The position numbers and the translations under genes were made by a program. A DNA stretch of 64,000 nucleotides, taken from the NCBI GenBank assembly GCA_963976695.1, contig CAXBMB010000007.1, forward strand, positions 11,024 through 75,023, given 5' to 3'. A model generated the notes under the pieces. The model was not told the origin of the DNA and ran no database searches. It worked only from the letters and a program-made list of their open reading frames with translations. Of the stretch, positions 36,400-45,200 are shown in pieces. Each line of letters starts with the position of its first letter. Position 1 is the stretch's first letter. Source of the DNA: CAXBMB01 sp963976695 (GTDB taxonomy: Bacteria; Pseudomonadota; Alphaproteobacteria; Kiloniellales; DSM-21159).

Positions 36400-37389
36400 C
36401 TAGGTAAGCCGGCGGTCGCGCGCCTGCCACCAGGACTGGGCGATCTGCTCGGCCCGCGCCTGGCTGTCCGCCTGCCCCAAGGTGACAAGCGCCAGCGCCG
36501 CTGTTCCCACCACCAGGGCCTGGGCGAAGGGATCCTCGCGCGTGCCTTGCCAAAGCGCCGGCAACGCCGACAAATCGGGGTCTTCCTCGGCCAAACGGCG
36601 GGTCTTGCCCTGATAGAGCGGCGACCACGCCCGTTCTATCGGCTGTCCCTGCGCCAAGCAATGGGTCGCCAGGGCCTTGGCCGGGTTGCGCTCCGCCTCG
36701 CCGCCACCGCCCTTGAACACCGCCAGATTGTCCTGGCCGAGAAGCTGGGCGGCGTCGCGCTGCAACGGCAAGAAGGTCGGATGAAACACCCCTTGCAGCG
36801 AGGCCGGCGCCGCGCAGGGATTGAAGCCGCGCAAAACCGAATTGATCGGCGAGCGCAGGCCAAGAACCTGTCGCAGCGCCAGCAGGTCGAAAATCCGGGG
36901 CTGGAGCGTTTCCAGCGGCAGATAGACGAAGTTTTCCGCCGCCAGAATCCGTTGCGCCGCCGCGCCCGTGGCGGCCGTCGACAGGGCCAGCGGCGCCAAA
37001 GCGTCACGCACCGACAAGCCATCTTTTTGATGGCTGTTGTAGCCGTGGACCGCCACCCGAACGCCGTTGCAGGCCAGAAGCTTCAAGGCCAGCAGAAAAT
37101 AGGGCGCCCCCCGGGTGCGACCCGACGCGTAGCTCGGTTGGTCCAGATCGACCGACAGCTCTTTCCAGCCATCGGCCAGATGATCGCGAAAGGCTCGCAC
37201 GAACCCGGCGATTTCCTGCGCGCTCTCGCCGCGATAGCGCAGCAGCATCAGGAAGGCGCCGACGGCTTCCGGGGCCGCCTCTTGCGCCAACACCAGGCCC
37301 ATGGCTTCCCGGGCTTCTTCTTGAGTCAGGTGGCGGGAACGGCCGGGGCCGCGGCCAAGAATTCGAACGAATTCAGCAAGGGTACGCAC
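36400..37389 (-). CDS. ybiB: YbiB/TrpD2-type nucleic-acid-binding glycosyltransferase-like protein
   Basis: A 329-residue protein of the anthranilate phosphoribosyltransferase superfamily, TrpD2 type. E. coli YbiB binds nucleic acids and does not make tryptophan. Recognised by the N-terminal helical domain (LTQEEAREAMGLVLAQEAAPEAVGAFL) and HGYNSHQKDG with FKGGGGEAERNP later. The long open frame to 37977 is not used: the GTG at 37389 is preceded by GGAG and gives a family-sized protein. Confidence 0.85.
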   Translation of the reverse strand: MRTLAEFVRILGRGPGRSRHLTQEEAREAMGLVLAQEAAPEAVGAFLMLLRYRGESAQEIAGFVRAFRDHLADGWKELSVDLDQPSYASGRTRGAPYFLLALKLLACNGVRVAVHGYNSHQKDGLSVRDALAPLALSTAATGAAAQRILAAENFVYLPLETLQPRIFDLLALRQVLGLRSPINSVLRGFNPCAAPASLQGVFHPTFLPLQRDAAQLLGQDNLAVFKGGGGEAERNPAKALATHCLAQGQPIERAWSPLYQGKTRRLAEEDPDLSALPALWQGTREDPFAQALVVGTAALALVTLGQADSQARAEQIAQSWWQARDRRLT

Positions 37390-37583
37390 GGGCAGCTCCA
37401 ACGCTGGTGACAACAAGCCGCAAGGCGCGGCCTTTATAGCGACTTTGCCGCTGCTTTCCGAGGTCTGATTGCTTTCCGGGCCGCCCGGGTCGCGCCGCGG
37501 TGGCGGCAGGATCTTTCGCACAAGTATATCGGCGGTGCCATGAAATGAGCGCCCGCGCGACGCAGCGCGCCGGGGCGAGGAGG

Positions 37584-38441
37584 TTAGCGGCGCTGCCTTT
37601 CGGCGTCGAATTCCTGGCGATAGTGATCGCGCAGCGCCATCGGGTCCATATCGAACAGGGTCCCGCCGGCGTCGAAATGCTGAATGAACAGCCGGCCCAT
37701 GGCATGGGTCGCCGCCGCCGCCGTCGCCGACATGGTTACCACCCCCAACGCCACCCCGGCGCCGGGCATGCTCTTGGCCAGGGTCCCGCCCAGGCCCAAT
37801 CCGGCCGCGTACGGCCCCAGGCCGCCCAACAGCGACCAAATGATCGCCTTGCCCCGGCTGTTGCTGAACGGCTGCTGATAGTGTGCCGCCAACCGCGCGA
37901 CCATCCGCAGGTTGACCCCCGCCACGGCGACGATATCCAGCAGCGGCAACGGCAGGATGCCGCCGACCGCCGCCCATTTGCTGTAGCGCAGCACGATCGG
38001 CTGGGCGGTCAGCGCCAGGTGATGCGCCCGGTCGGTCGCGGTTTCGGGCGCCAAAATATCGCCTTCCAGCACCTTGGCGCCCGCCGCTTTTTCCTGGGCT
38101 GGCTTTTGCTGGGCTGGCTTTTGCTGGGCCGACTTTTCCTGGCGCTTGGCGGCTGTTTGAGCGGCGGGCTTGGCCGCCGGGCGCGCTCCCGCCTTGGCGG
38201 CGGTTGATTTGGCGCGCGCGGCCTTGGCGGTGGCGGTTGATCGGCTGCCCGCCTGGGCGTCGGACTTGGATTTGGACGACTTGGGCATCGCGGACACCTT
38301 CTTTGTTTGACTTTTTCCAGCCTTTGCCTGGCCTGTCCCGGCGCCGGCCGGATCGGTGGCTTGCTGCATCCCGTCCGCAGCGGCGGGCGGCGACGCTTTT
38401 TCAGCGCGATGTCGTTTCAACCCGGGAAAATTCTTCGCCAT
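37584..38441 (-). CDS. DUF697 (YcjF-like) membrane protein with Ala/Lys-rich leader
   Basis: A 285-residue protein. Residues 1-125 are a low-complexity Ala/Lys/Gln region with in-frame repeats (QQKPAQQKPAQE). The rest is a DUF697 domain with two hydrophobic segments (AAVGGILPLPLLDIVAVAGV and the GGLGPYAAGLGLGGTLAK area). Function unknown. It starts five bases after the ParA-like gene and is probably co-transcribed with it. Confidence 0.8.
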   Translation of the reverse strand: MAKNFPGLKRHRAEKASPPAAADGMQQATDPAGAGTGQAKAGKSQTKKVSAMPKSSKSKSDAQAGSRSTATAKAARAKSTAAKAGARPAAKPAAQTAAKRQEKSAQQKPAQQKPAQEKAAGAKVLEGDILAPETATDRAHHLALTAQPIVLRYSKWAAVGGILPLPLLDIVAVAGVNLRMVARLAAHYQQPFSNSRGKAIIWSLLGGLGPYAAGLGLGGTLAKSMPGAGVALGVVTMSATAAAATHAMGRLFIQHFDAGGTLFDMDPMALRDHYRQEFDAERQRR

Positions 38442-38446
38442 GCGCC

Positions 38447-39118
38447 CTACTTCTTCATAAATTGATCCAGTTCCTTGGCCAGGGACTTCACCTCCTTGGC
38501 CGCCTGCGAGCCTGGGGCCAGGTAACAGGGTGCCGATCCCAGCAAGGCCGCCTCAGAGTAGAGGACTCTGTTGATCAATTCCACCTTCATCAAAGGATAG
38601 CCGGCCTGCTTCAGCTCAGCACGCATATGCCGGGAGATGACGCTGTCGCGCACCGTCTGGCTCAGCAGGAAAAGAAAATCCAATGATGTCTTCTTCGCCG
38701 CGCCCCGCGTCCCGCCCTGCCGACGCGCGCTGGAAATGCCTTGAATCATATCGACCGTATCGGCCGCCACTTCGAAATCCACCGGCGACGCCTTCAGCGG
38801 CACCAGCGCCAAATCGGCCAGGGCGAGAACCTTTTCGGTGACCTCGGCGCGAAAGCCGGGCGTATCCACCACGATGCGATCGGTCCCGGCGGCGACGAGA
38901 CGCAGCAATTCCGTCTCAACCTCGGCGGCGCCCGCGCTGGTCAGCGGCAGGGCTTGAAGGTCCTCCCCACTTTGCCGCCAGCGCACCACCGAGGCCTGCG
39001 GATCGGTGTCGATCAGCGCCACGGACTTGCCCTGCTTGAGCCACTCGGCGGCCAGGCAGATGGCAACGGTGCTTTTGCCGCTGCCCCCTTTCATGGTTGA
39101 GAGAGCCAAAATCCCCAT
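38447..39118 (-). CDS. ParA/MinD-like ATPase
   Basis: A 223-residue orphan ParA-family ATPase. Deviant Walker A KGGSGKSTVAICLA at about residues 10-23, IDTDPQAS switch motif, and DTPGFRAEVTEK as Walker B. No parB or centromere-like repeats accompany it, so the cargo is probably not a replicon. The DUF697 gene follows at 5 bases; the function of the pair is unknown. Confidence 0.87.
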   Translation of the reverse strand: MGILALSTMKGGSGKSTVAICLAAEWLKQGKSVALIDTDPQASVVRWRQSGEDLQALPLTSAGAAEVETELLRLVAAGTDRIVVDTPGFRAEVTEKVLALADLALVPLKASPVDFEVAADTVDMIQGISSARRQGGTRGAAKKTSLDFLFLLSQTVRDSVISRHMRAELKQAGYPLMKVELINRVLYSEAALLGSAPCYLAPGSQAAKEVKSLAKELDQFMKK

Positions 39119-39241
39119 GACGCGCGCCTCTGCTTTCCATCATCGCGAACACCCCTGCCGGAGCGCATTCCCCCAGGCGGCGACTCCATCGCGCTGGAGT
39201 CTTACCGCCCCAGTTTATGGATAATCGAACAACAGGGGAAG

Positions 39242-39997
39242 TTACGCCGTTGAAAGCTGGCCCTGACGCAAGCGGGCGGCGATCCGTTCGATGATCGCCT
39301 GGCGGTGCTCACTGAGGAAAAAATGGTTGCCCTCAAAGGCGGTTATCTCGACATCATCGGCACCGCGCGCCCGCCAGCCGGCCAGGCATTCCAAGGAGGC
39401 TTCCGGGTCGCGGCTGCCGCCAAACACCTCCAGGGGGCACCGCAGTGTGCCCTGGCCGGTCGGCGCGTGGGTGTCGCTGACTTGAAAATCGGCGCGCAGC
39501 AGCGGCAGGAAAAGCTCCAGGAGATCCTGATTTTGCAGCACCTCCTCGGGCGTGCCGCCCAACTTCCGCAAGGCGTCAAGGAATTGCGCGTCGGGCAGAT
39601 GATAGATCGCCGGCGTCTGGCGCGGCGCGCCCGGCGGCCGGCGGCCGGAGACGAAAAGCGCCTGCGGGAGCTTGCCATTTTCCTGCAGTCGCAGCGCCAA
39701 TTCATAGGCAATGGCGGCCCCCATGGAGTGGCCAAAGAACGCAAAGGGCCGGTCATCAAGCTGCGCTTCCAACGCCGGAAGCAGCTCCTCGATCAGCGCG
39801 GCCATGCTGGTGAAGGCCGGCTCGCCGAACCGGCTTTCGCGCCCCGGAAGCATCACGAAATTAACCTCCAGGTCCGCCGGAAACAGCGGCGCCCAGGGGC
39901 GATAAAACACACTGGCGCCGCCGGCGAAGGGAAAGATGAACAGCCGACGAACAGCCGCCACGTCACCGCGCAATTTTTCGATCCAGGACCCAGCCAT
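39242..39997 (-). CDS. Type II thioesterase
   Basis: Discrete editing thioesterase that frees stalled or wrongly primed acyl groups from carrier domains of polyketide or peptide synthases. Alpha/beta-hydrolase with nucleophile elbow GHSMGAAIAYELAL (Ser near residue 90), catalytic Asp after FGGSRDPEAS and His in EGNHFFL. The N-terminus (LFIFPFAGGASVFYRPW) is typical of GrsT/RifR-type enzymes. 251 residues. It starts from a GAGGGA site and lies just outside the synthase operon, divergent from the SnoaL-like gene. Confidence 0.92.
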   Translation of the reverse strand: MAGSWIEKLRGDVAAVRRLFIFPFAGGASVFYRPWAPLFPADLEVNFVMLPGRESRFGEPAFTSMAALIEELLPALEAQLDDRPFAFFGHSMGAAIAYELALRLQENGKLPQALFVSGRRPPGAPRQTPAIYHLPDAQFLDALRKLGGTPEEVLQNQDLLELFLPLLRADFQVSDTHAPTGQGTLRCPLEVFGGSRDPEASLECLAGWRARGADDVEITAFEGNHFFLSEHRQAIIERIAARLRQGQLSTA

Positions 39998-40077
39998 CTA
40001 ATCCCTCTTACCTTGTTAGCCTTATTTCTCTATTACTTACGGTGACTAATTGGAGCCTGTCGAGGAGAAAGCCGCGC

Positions 40078-40449
40078 ATGACACCAGAAGAAAACATCGC
40101 CCTACTGCACCGCCTGACAGAAATTCTCAATGCCGGCGACATCGCACGCGTGCCCGAGGTCGTGAGTGAAGATTTTCAACGTCACGACGCCGTGCGGGTG
40201 GAAAACGGCGTCAATGACGTGAAGCGATTTCTGCTTGACCGCCACGAGGAGTATGCCGACTTAATCTGGTCGGTGAGCAACGCGGTGTCGCGCGGCGATC
40301 ACGTCGCCGCGACGGTCACCGGTCAAGCCACGCACCGCCAAACCGGCAAGCAGGTAACCGGCGACGGCCTGATCTTGGCCCGCATCGAAGACGGCAAGGT
40401 GGCCGAGGTCACCAGCCTGTGGGACCGCTCCAACATGCCGGGCGACTGA
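40078..40449 (+). CDS. SnoaL-like (NTF2-fold) protein
   Basis: A 123-residue SnoaL-like protein, a fold that includes polyketide cyclases and isomerases as well as non-enzymes. N-terminal helices TPEENIALLHRLTEILNAGD, the DFQRHD strand, and GDHVAATVTGQATHRQTGK. ATG 40078 follows GAGGAGA. It reads towards the synthase operon, ending 32 bases from the discrete hydrolase. Its position beside a polyketide cluster suggests a role in product processing, but this is inference. Confidence 0.82.
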   Translation: MTPEENIALLHRLTEILNAGDIARVPEVVSEDFQRHDAVRVENGVNDVKRFLLDRHEEYADLIWSVSNAVSRGDHVAATVTGQATHRQTGKQVTGDGLILARIEDGKVAEVTSLWDRSNMPGD

Positions 40450-40481
40450 ACGGCCGAGGCGGGAAAGCGCGCCAGCCAATT

Positions 40482-41402
40482 TCAGTTCTCCAACTCGCTT
40501 TTAAAGGCCAAAATCGCCTGCGCCAGCGCCCTGGGCTGCTCCAGGGCCAGCAAATGCCCGGCATCGGGAATCTCGACCAAGCGGGCGGACGGCGCCAGCG
40601 CGGCGGCCAGCCGTCGTCCGTTTTCCGGCGGCGCCAGTCGATCGGCCAGCCCCTGAATAATTAAACTTGGCGGGATCAAGCTGGGCCGCGCACCGGCGCC
40701 CGCCTTGCCCGCCACCGCTATGTCCGCCGTCCTATCCGCTGCCGCATCCTCGGCAAAAGACCGCGCCGCGACCCGCTGCGCCGGCAGGCAAGCCGGCCAC
40801 CATCCGGCCAAAAAGACCGCCAGGCCCGCGACCGGATCGGGCTGCCGCTCAAAGTAATCCGGCCGGCCAAAATAAACCCCGGCCTGCCGGCAGGAGATAT
40901 CTTGCCGCCTGGCGGTCAAGCGGGCCATGAAGCAGCGGGCCAGCGCGGTCGCCTGCGGCTCAGGGGGGCTGTCGCCGCCGGCGGCCAGCAGCACCAAAGC
41001 CGCACAGCGCGCCGGATAGCGCGCCGCCAGGCGGCGGGCCACCCGATTGCCGAAGGTCGCCCCCAAAATCCACGCCGGCTCGCCCGGCCGCAAGGCATCC
41101 AGCAGCGCCAGGCAATCGCCGAGATAGTCGTCGAGCCGCGGACTGGCCGCCAGCGCGACGTTCTTGCCCGACCCGCGCCAATCCAAGCGAGCCAACTGAA
41201 AGTCCGCCGACAGACCAGCCGACAGGCCGTCAAAGTCCCGTCCATCACGCCCCAGGGCCGGCAGCAGCAGCAGCAGCGGCGCCGACGACGGGCCGGCGAC
41301 CTCGGCGACCAGCGGCCCTGCCGGGCTGTCGAGACGCCGGCTTCGCCACCGCAGCGATCCGGGCCGCGATCCGCGCCCAGCTTCGCTTCCACCGCCCTTC
41401 AC
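40482..41402 (-). CDS. Alpha/beta-hydrolase fold protein with Thr at the nucleophile position
   Basis: A 306-residue alpha/beta-hydrolase fold protein. It starts at a GTG whose bases overlap the stop of the last synthase gene (GTGA), so it is translationally coupled to the assembly line. Strand and helix pattern is clear (PLLLLLPALGRDGRDF; LARLDWRGSGKN). The elbow reads GATFGNR, with Thr (ACC codon) instead of Ser; a possible acid lies in IIQGLADRL and a His in PDAGHLLALE. It may be a discrete release or editing hydrolase, a decarboxylase helper, or an inactive partner. The longer open frame to 41657 lies inside the synthase gene and is not used. Confidence 0.8.
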   Translation of the reverse strand: MKGGGSEAGRGSRPGSLRWRSRRLDSPAGPLVAEVAGPSSAPLLLLLPALGRDGRDFDGLSAGLSADFQLARLDWRGSGKNVALAASPRLDDYLGDCLALLDALRPGEPAWILGATFGNRVARRLAARYPARCAALVLLAAGGDSPPEPQATALARCFMARLTARRQDISCRQAGVYFGRPDYFERQPDPVAGLAVFLAGWWPACLPAQRVAARSFAEDAAADRTADIAVAGKAGAGARPSLIPPSLIIQGLADRLAPPENGRRLAAALAPSARLVEIPDAGHLLALEQPRALAQAILAFKSELEN

Positions 41403-42205
41403 GACGACAGCGCCTTGGCGACGAAGGCCAGGCCCTCGGGCACGGTCAGCGCAAAAAACGCCGGATCGTGGCGGCCCTGCGGCAAACGCTGGAAGTCGTG
41501 ATCGATCTCGCTTGCCGTCAACTGCTTGTGGAAAAATAGGCTGCCGTCCCAGGCCAGCGAATCGGCCTCGCCGCAAATCACCTGCAGCGCCGGTCTTGCC
41601 TGCTTTAGCGCCGCCGCCCGAGCGGCGACCAAGGCGCTGGGATGATGGGCCTGCCACTGCCCGGCATCATCGATTCCCGGACCAAAGAAGCGCGCCAGAT
41701 AGTCGCGCGGCCGCAGCAGGCACAAGGGATGGCTCTCCTCCAGTTCGGCAAAGTTCAGGCCGGCCTCCAGCGCCGGGGCCAGCGCCGACGCCGCCTTGAT
41801 TTTATCAGGATGACGCAGCGCCATTCGCAGCGCCCCCAGCCCCCCCATCGACAGCCCGAGAACACCAAAGGGCGCGGTGGAAATTTGTCCCGCGCTCTGC
41901 TGGGCCAAAAGGTCGGGCAATTCGTCAACCAGAAAGGTTTCCCAACGCGGACCGCCGGCGGGTGGATCCAGATAGAGACTGCGCGGCGCCTGCACCCAGG
42001 CAATGGCAAGCGGCGGCAGATCTCCCTCGGCCATCATTTGATCGGGCAACGCCGCCAGCCGGGCGGTCAGGTCGGCTTCGGCGCCGGGCAGGAACAGCAG
42101 CAACGGCAGCTTGCGCTGCGTCGGCGCGGATTTGGGCAGCAGCAGCGCGATCGAAACCGACTGTCCCAGCACCCGCGAGGCAAGCGCGCGTTTCTCGAAC
42201 CGACC
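41399..42205 (-). other. Esterase-D-type (PF00756-like) C-terminal domain of the terminal synthase
   Basis: About 265 residues. LPLLLFLPGAEAD opens the fold; the elbow GLSMGGLGALRMALRHP, a likely acid in ICGEADSLAWDG and His in QGRHDPAFF complete a plausible Ser-Asp-His triad. This resembles feruloyl/S-formylglutathione esterases rather than the CurM-type thioesterase. Confidence 0.75.
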
Positions 42206-45200
42206 CTTCAACTGCATTGTGCCGTCTTCGGCCGGCGCCGCGGGCGCAATGTACTCCAGCGCGCCGACCGCCTTGGACAGATCAAAGAAAGCGGTGCCCC
42301 GGCCGCCAAGCGCGGCCTGCCCCGCCCCGGTCAGCGGCCCCAGCAGCGCTTGGCTTATGCCCGCCTGCTGCGCCTTCATCCAGGCAAAGGGCGCGCCCAG
42401 GATCAAGCCATAGCCTTGTTGCGCCAAGGCCGCCCGCGCGGCGTTCAGACCCACGGGAACCGCCAGCGGCGCCAAGGTCCCGCTTTCCGGCAGCGGCGCG
42501 ACGCCCCGCAAATTTCCATCGGCGTCGCGTAGCGGCAACAGCAGCGCAGCCCGGGTTGGCGCCAGGCCGTCGGTGACGGTCCCTTCAGGCAGCCTGGGTT
42601 GCCCGGCCTGCCCGCCGAGCCACGCCCCCAGCCCGAGCCGACGCCAGGTAGCCGGAACAAGACCCTGGTCCCTGAGCCGCTGGCGTAGTTCCACCGCCAA
42701 GGGGTGGGCCTGCAAGTCTTCCTGATAGCGTTTCAACGCCTCGGCCAGCCGGGCGATGCGCGCGCCAGCGCTATCCTTGGCGACCGGGGTGGCGGCCGGT
42801 TTGGTCGCCGATTTGGCCGCCGATTTGGTCGACGGGGCGGCAGCCGACTCCACCGGCGCGCCGGGCAGGTGATAGCCGTAGGCTTGCGCCAGGGCTACCG
42901 TCTCCGCCGCCAGAGGCCGTGGCAGCACAACCGTCCGCCACACCGCCGCCAAGTCCGGCTCGATGGCTTGGTGGTTGAGGAAATTGGGATCGCCAATCTG
43001 CAGCGAACCGCGCGTCGGTCCATCGGTCATCCGCTGGCCTTCATAGGGGGTCAGTAAACGGTCGTCGAAAGGCAGATCGAGGAACGCCATCAACCCGGTC
43101 ATCGCCGCCTTCGGGTCCGCCACCAGGTCCTCATAGCGCATCCGGTGGACGCGGTCGGCGGGCAGGGTCGCGCCGAAGGCCTCCATGTTTTCATTTTGAC
43201 TGCGCCAATGCCGCTCGGCAAAGGCATGGGGGTCGTCCACGCCGGTCATAAAGCGCTCCAACCGATTGCGCACAAAAGAATCGATCACCGCCAGCGGATG
43301 CCGCACCAGATGCAGATAGAGCGGTCGCTCGAAAAGTCGTTCGGCCCGTTGCAGCGTCTCCGGCGAGGTCAAGTAAGACGGCGACTTGTCCACCAACAGC
43401 TGTCCGGCCCGGCCCAGCGCGCGGTAGACATCGGCCACCGGTCGATCTTGCGCCAACCACTGGGCCAACCGCTCGGCCGCCGCGTCCGCCGAAAGGTCGA
43501 AGCGCGCCATGAGGGCCCGTTGCAGCCCTTCATCCAGGTAGTTGTCGTGCAACGCCGCGTGCCAGGGCTTGAGGCTCTCATAGCCCAAGAGGTGCAGTTC
43601 AGGCGGGCTGAACAGCCCGGCATGCCCGGCCAGCATGACCCGCAGCAAGGTTGAGCCGGAGCGCGGACTGGACAGCAGGAAAAGCGCGTCGGGGGTCGCT
43701 TTTGCCGGGCCGATGATCGGCGGCGCGCCCGGCGGGGCGGCGGGGCGCGGCGGCGGGGCGGTCGCGCCGCCCGCCAGGCGGCGCAGCTCGCGCGCCAGCA
43801 AACCGGCAAAGCCCGCCAGGCTCGACTGCTCGAAAAAATCCTTCGGATAGAGCGCGATTCCATAGGATTGGCGACAAAGCGCCAGCAGATCCATCACCAT
43901 GAGGCTGTCCAGCCCCAGGTCGGCGATGTCAGCATCGGGCGCCAACGGGCTGTCGGATCGGCCTTGAACCTGCGCCACGGCGGCCTGAAGAAATGTTATC
44001 AGCGTTTGTTGCTGCGCCGACTGGGACGAGGCCAGCAGCGCGCGCAACGGCTCCGGGTCGGGCGCGGCCGGCGCGGCGTCCTTTCTGTCCGGCACGGTCG
44101 CGGCCTCCTTCAACAGCGACAGCAGCGGGCGCATCCGGCGGGCTTCATACAGCGGGACAAAACGGTCCCAAGCCACCGACGCCACCGTGATCGCTCCCCC
44201 CCGGGCCGCCGCTTGCGCCGCGTCCGCGGTTGGCCCGCCCAGCAAATCGTCCAATTGAGCCAGGGCCGCCTCGGGAGCCAAGGAATCCACACCGCCGGCG
44301 GCAAAGGCCTGCGCCGCCGCGCTGACATTCATTCCGGTGTCCCGCCACGGTCCCCAGGCCACCGAAAGCCCGGGCAAACCCTCGGCCTGCCGCCGCTCGG
44401 CCAAGGCATCAAGGAAGCCGCTGACCGCACCATAGGCCGAAAGCCCGCGTGAGCCCCAGCTTGCCGCCGCCGACGAGCAGAGCAGGAACAGCGCCGGTCG
44501 CCGGTCGCGCGCCAAGGCGTCAAGCTGCTGCACGCCCGCCACCTTGGCCCGGAACAGACTCCGCCACGCCTTGAGATCAAGATCGTCGGCGGCGCGGCTG
44601 ACAGCGGTCCCGGCGGCGTGAACAATCCCCCGCAAGGCCGGCCGATCCCGCAAGGCTTCCGCCAGCAGCGCGGGACAGTCCGGCGCGCCCAGCCGGCAGG
44701 CCAGGTAGTCAACCACAGCGCCTTGCGCCCGCAAGGTCGCGAGCAAGCTTTCCAGTTCGGGATCGGCGTTCCGGCGTCCCAGCACCAGCAGATGACCCGC
44801 GCCGCGTTTGACCAGCCAGCGACAGAGCTGCCGTCCCAATCCGCCGGCCCCGCCGGCGACCAGATAGAGCCCCTGCGGGTCGAAGGCCGGAGGGTTTGAC
44901 TCGGCCGGACCCGCCGCGCGGGCCAGCGGGGCTAGGGGAACCAGGCGCAGGCCAAGGAAGTCGGCGCCGCTTCGCGCCACCTGTCTTTCGTCTCCCGCTC
45001 CGCCAACCAGCGCTAAAATCTGCGCCGCCAAGCCGTCGACAGCCTCGGCGCGCCAGCCGTCGCCCAGGTCCAGCAGACCCAAAGCGCCCCGCTCCCGCTC
45101 CAGTTCGGCGCCGCGCAGGAAAGGCCAATAGAGCGCCTGCAGCGGATCGGGCTTCCAGGTCCCCGGCAAGCATTGTCCGCCCGCGCCGGTCGGCCGGCCA

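Noticed and set aside
37390..37977. N-terminal extension of the YbiB-like protein
   Set aside because: The extra 196 residues overlap the DUF697 gene and lack similarity; GTG 37389 has a ribosome binding site and gives the family length.
41403..41657. N-terminal extension of the discrete hydrolase
   Set aside because: It lies inside the terminal synthase gene in another frame and is low-complexity; the GTGA overlap start fits better.
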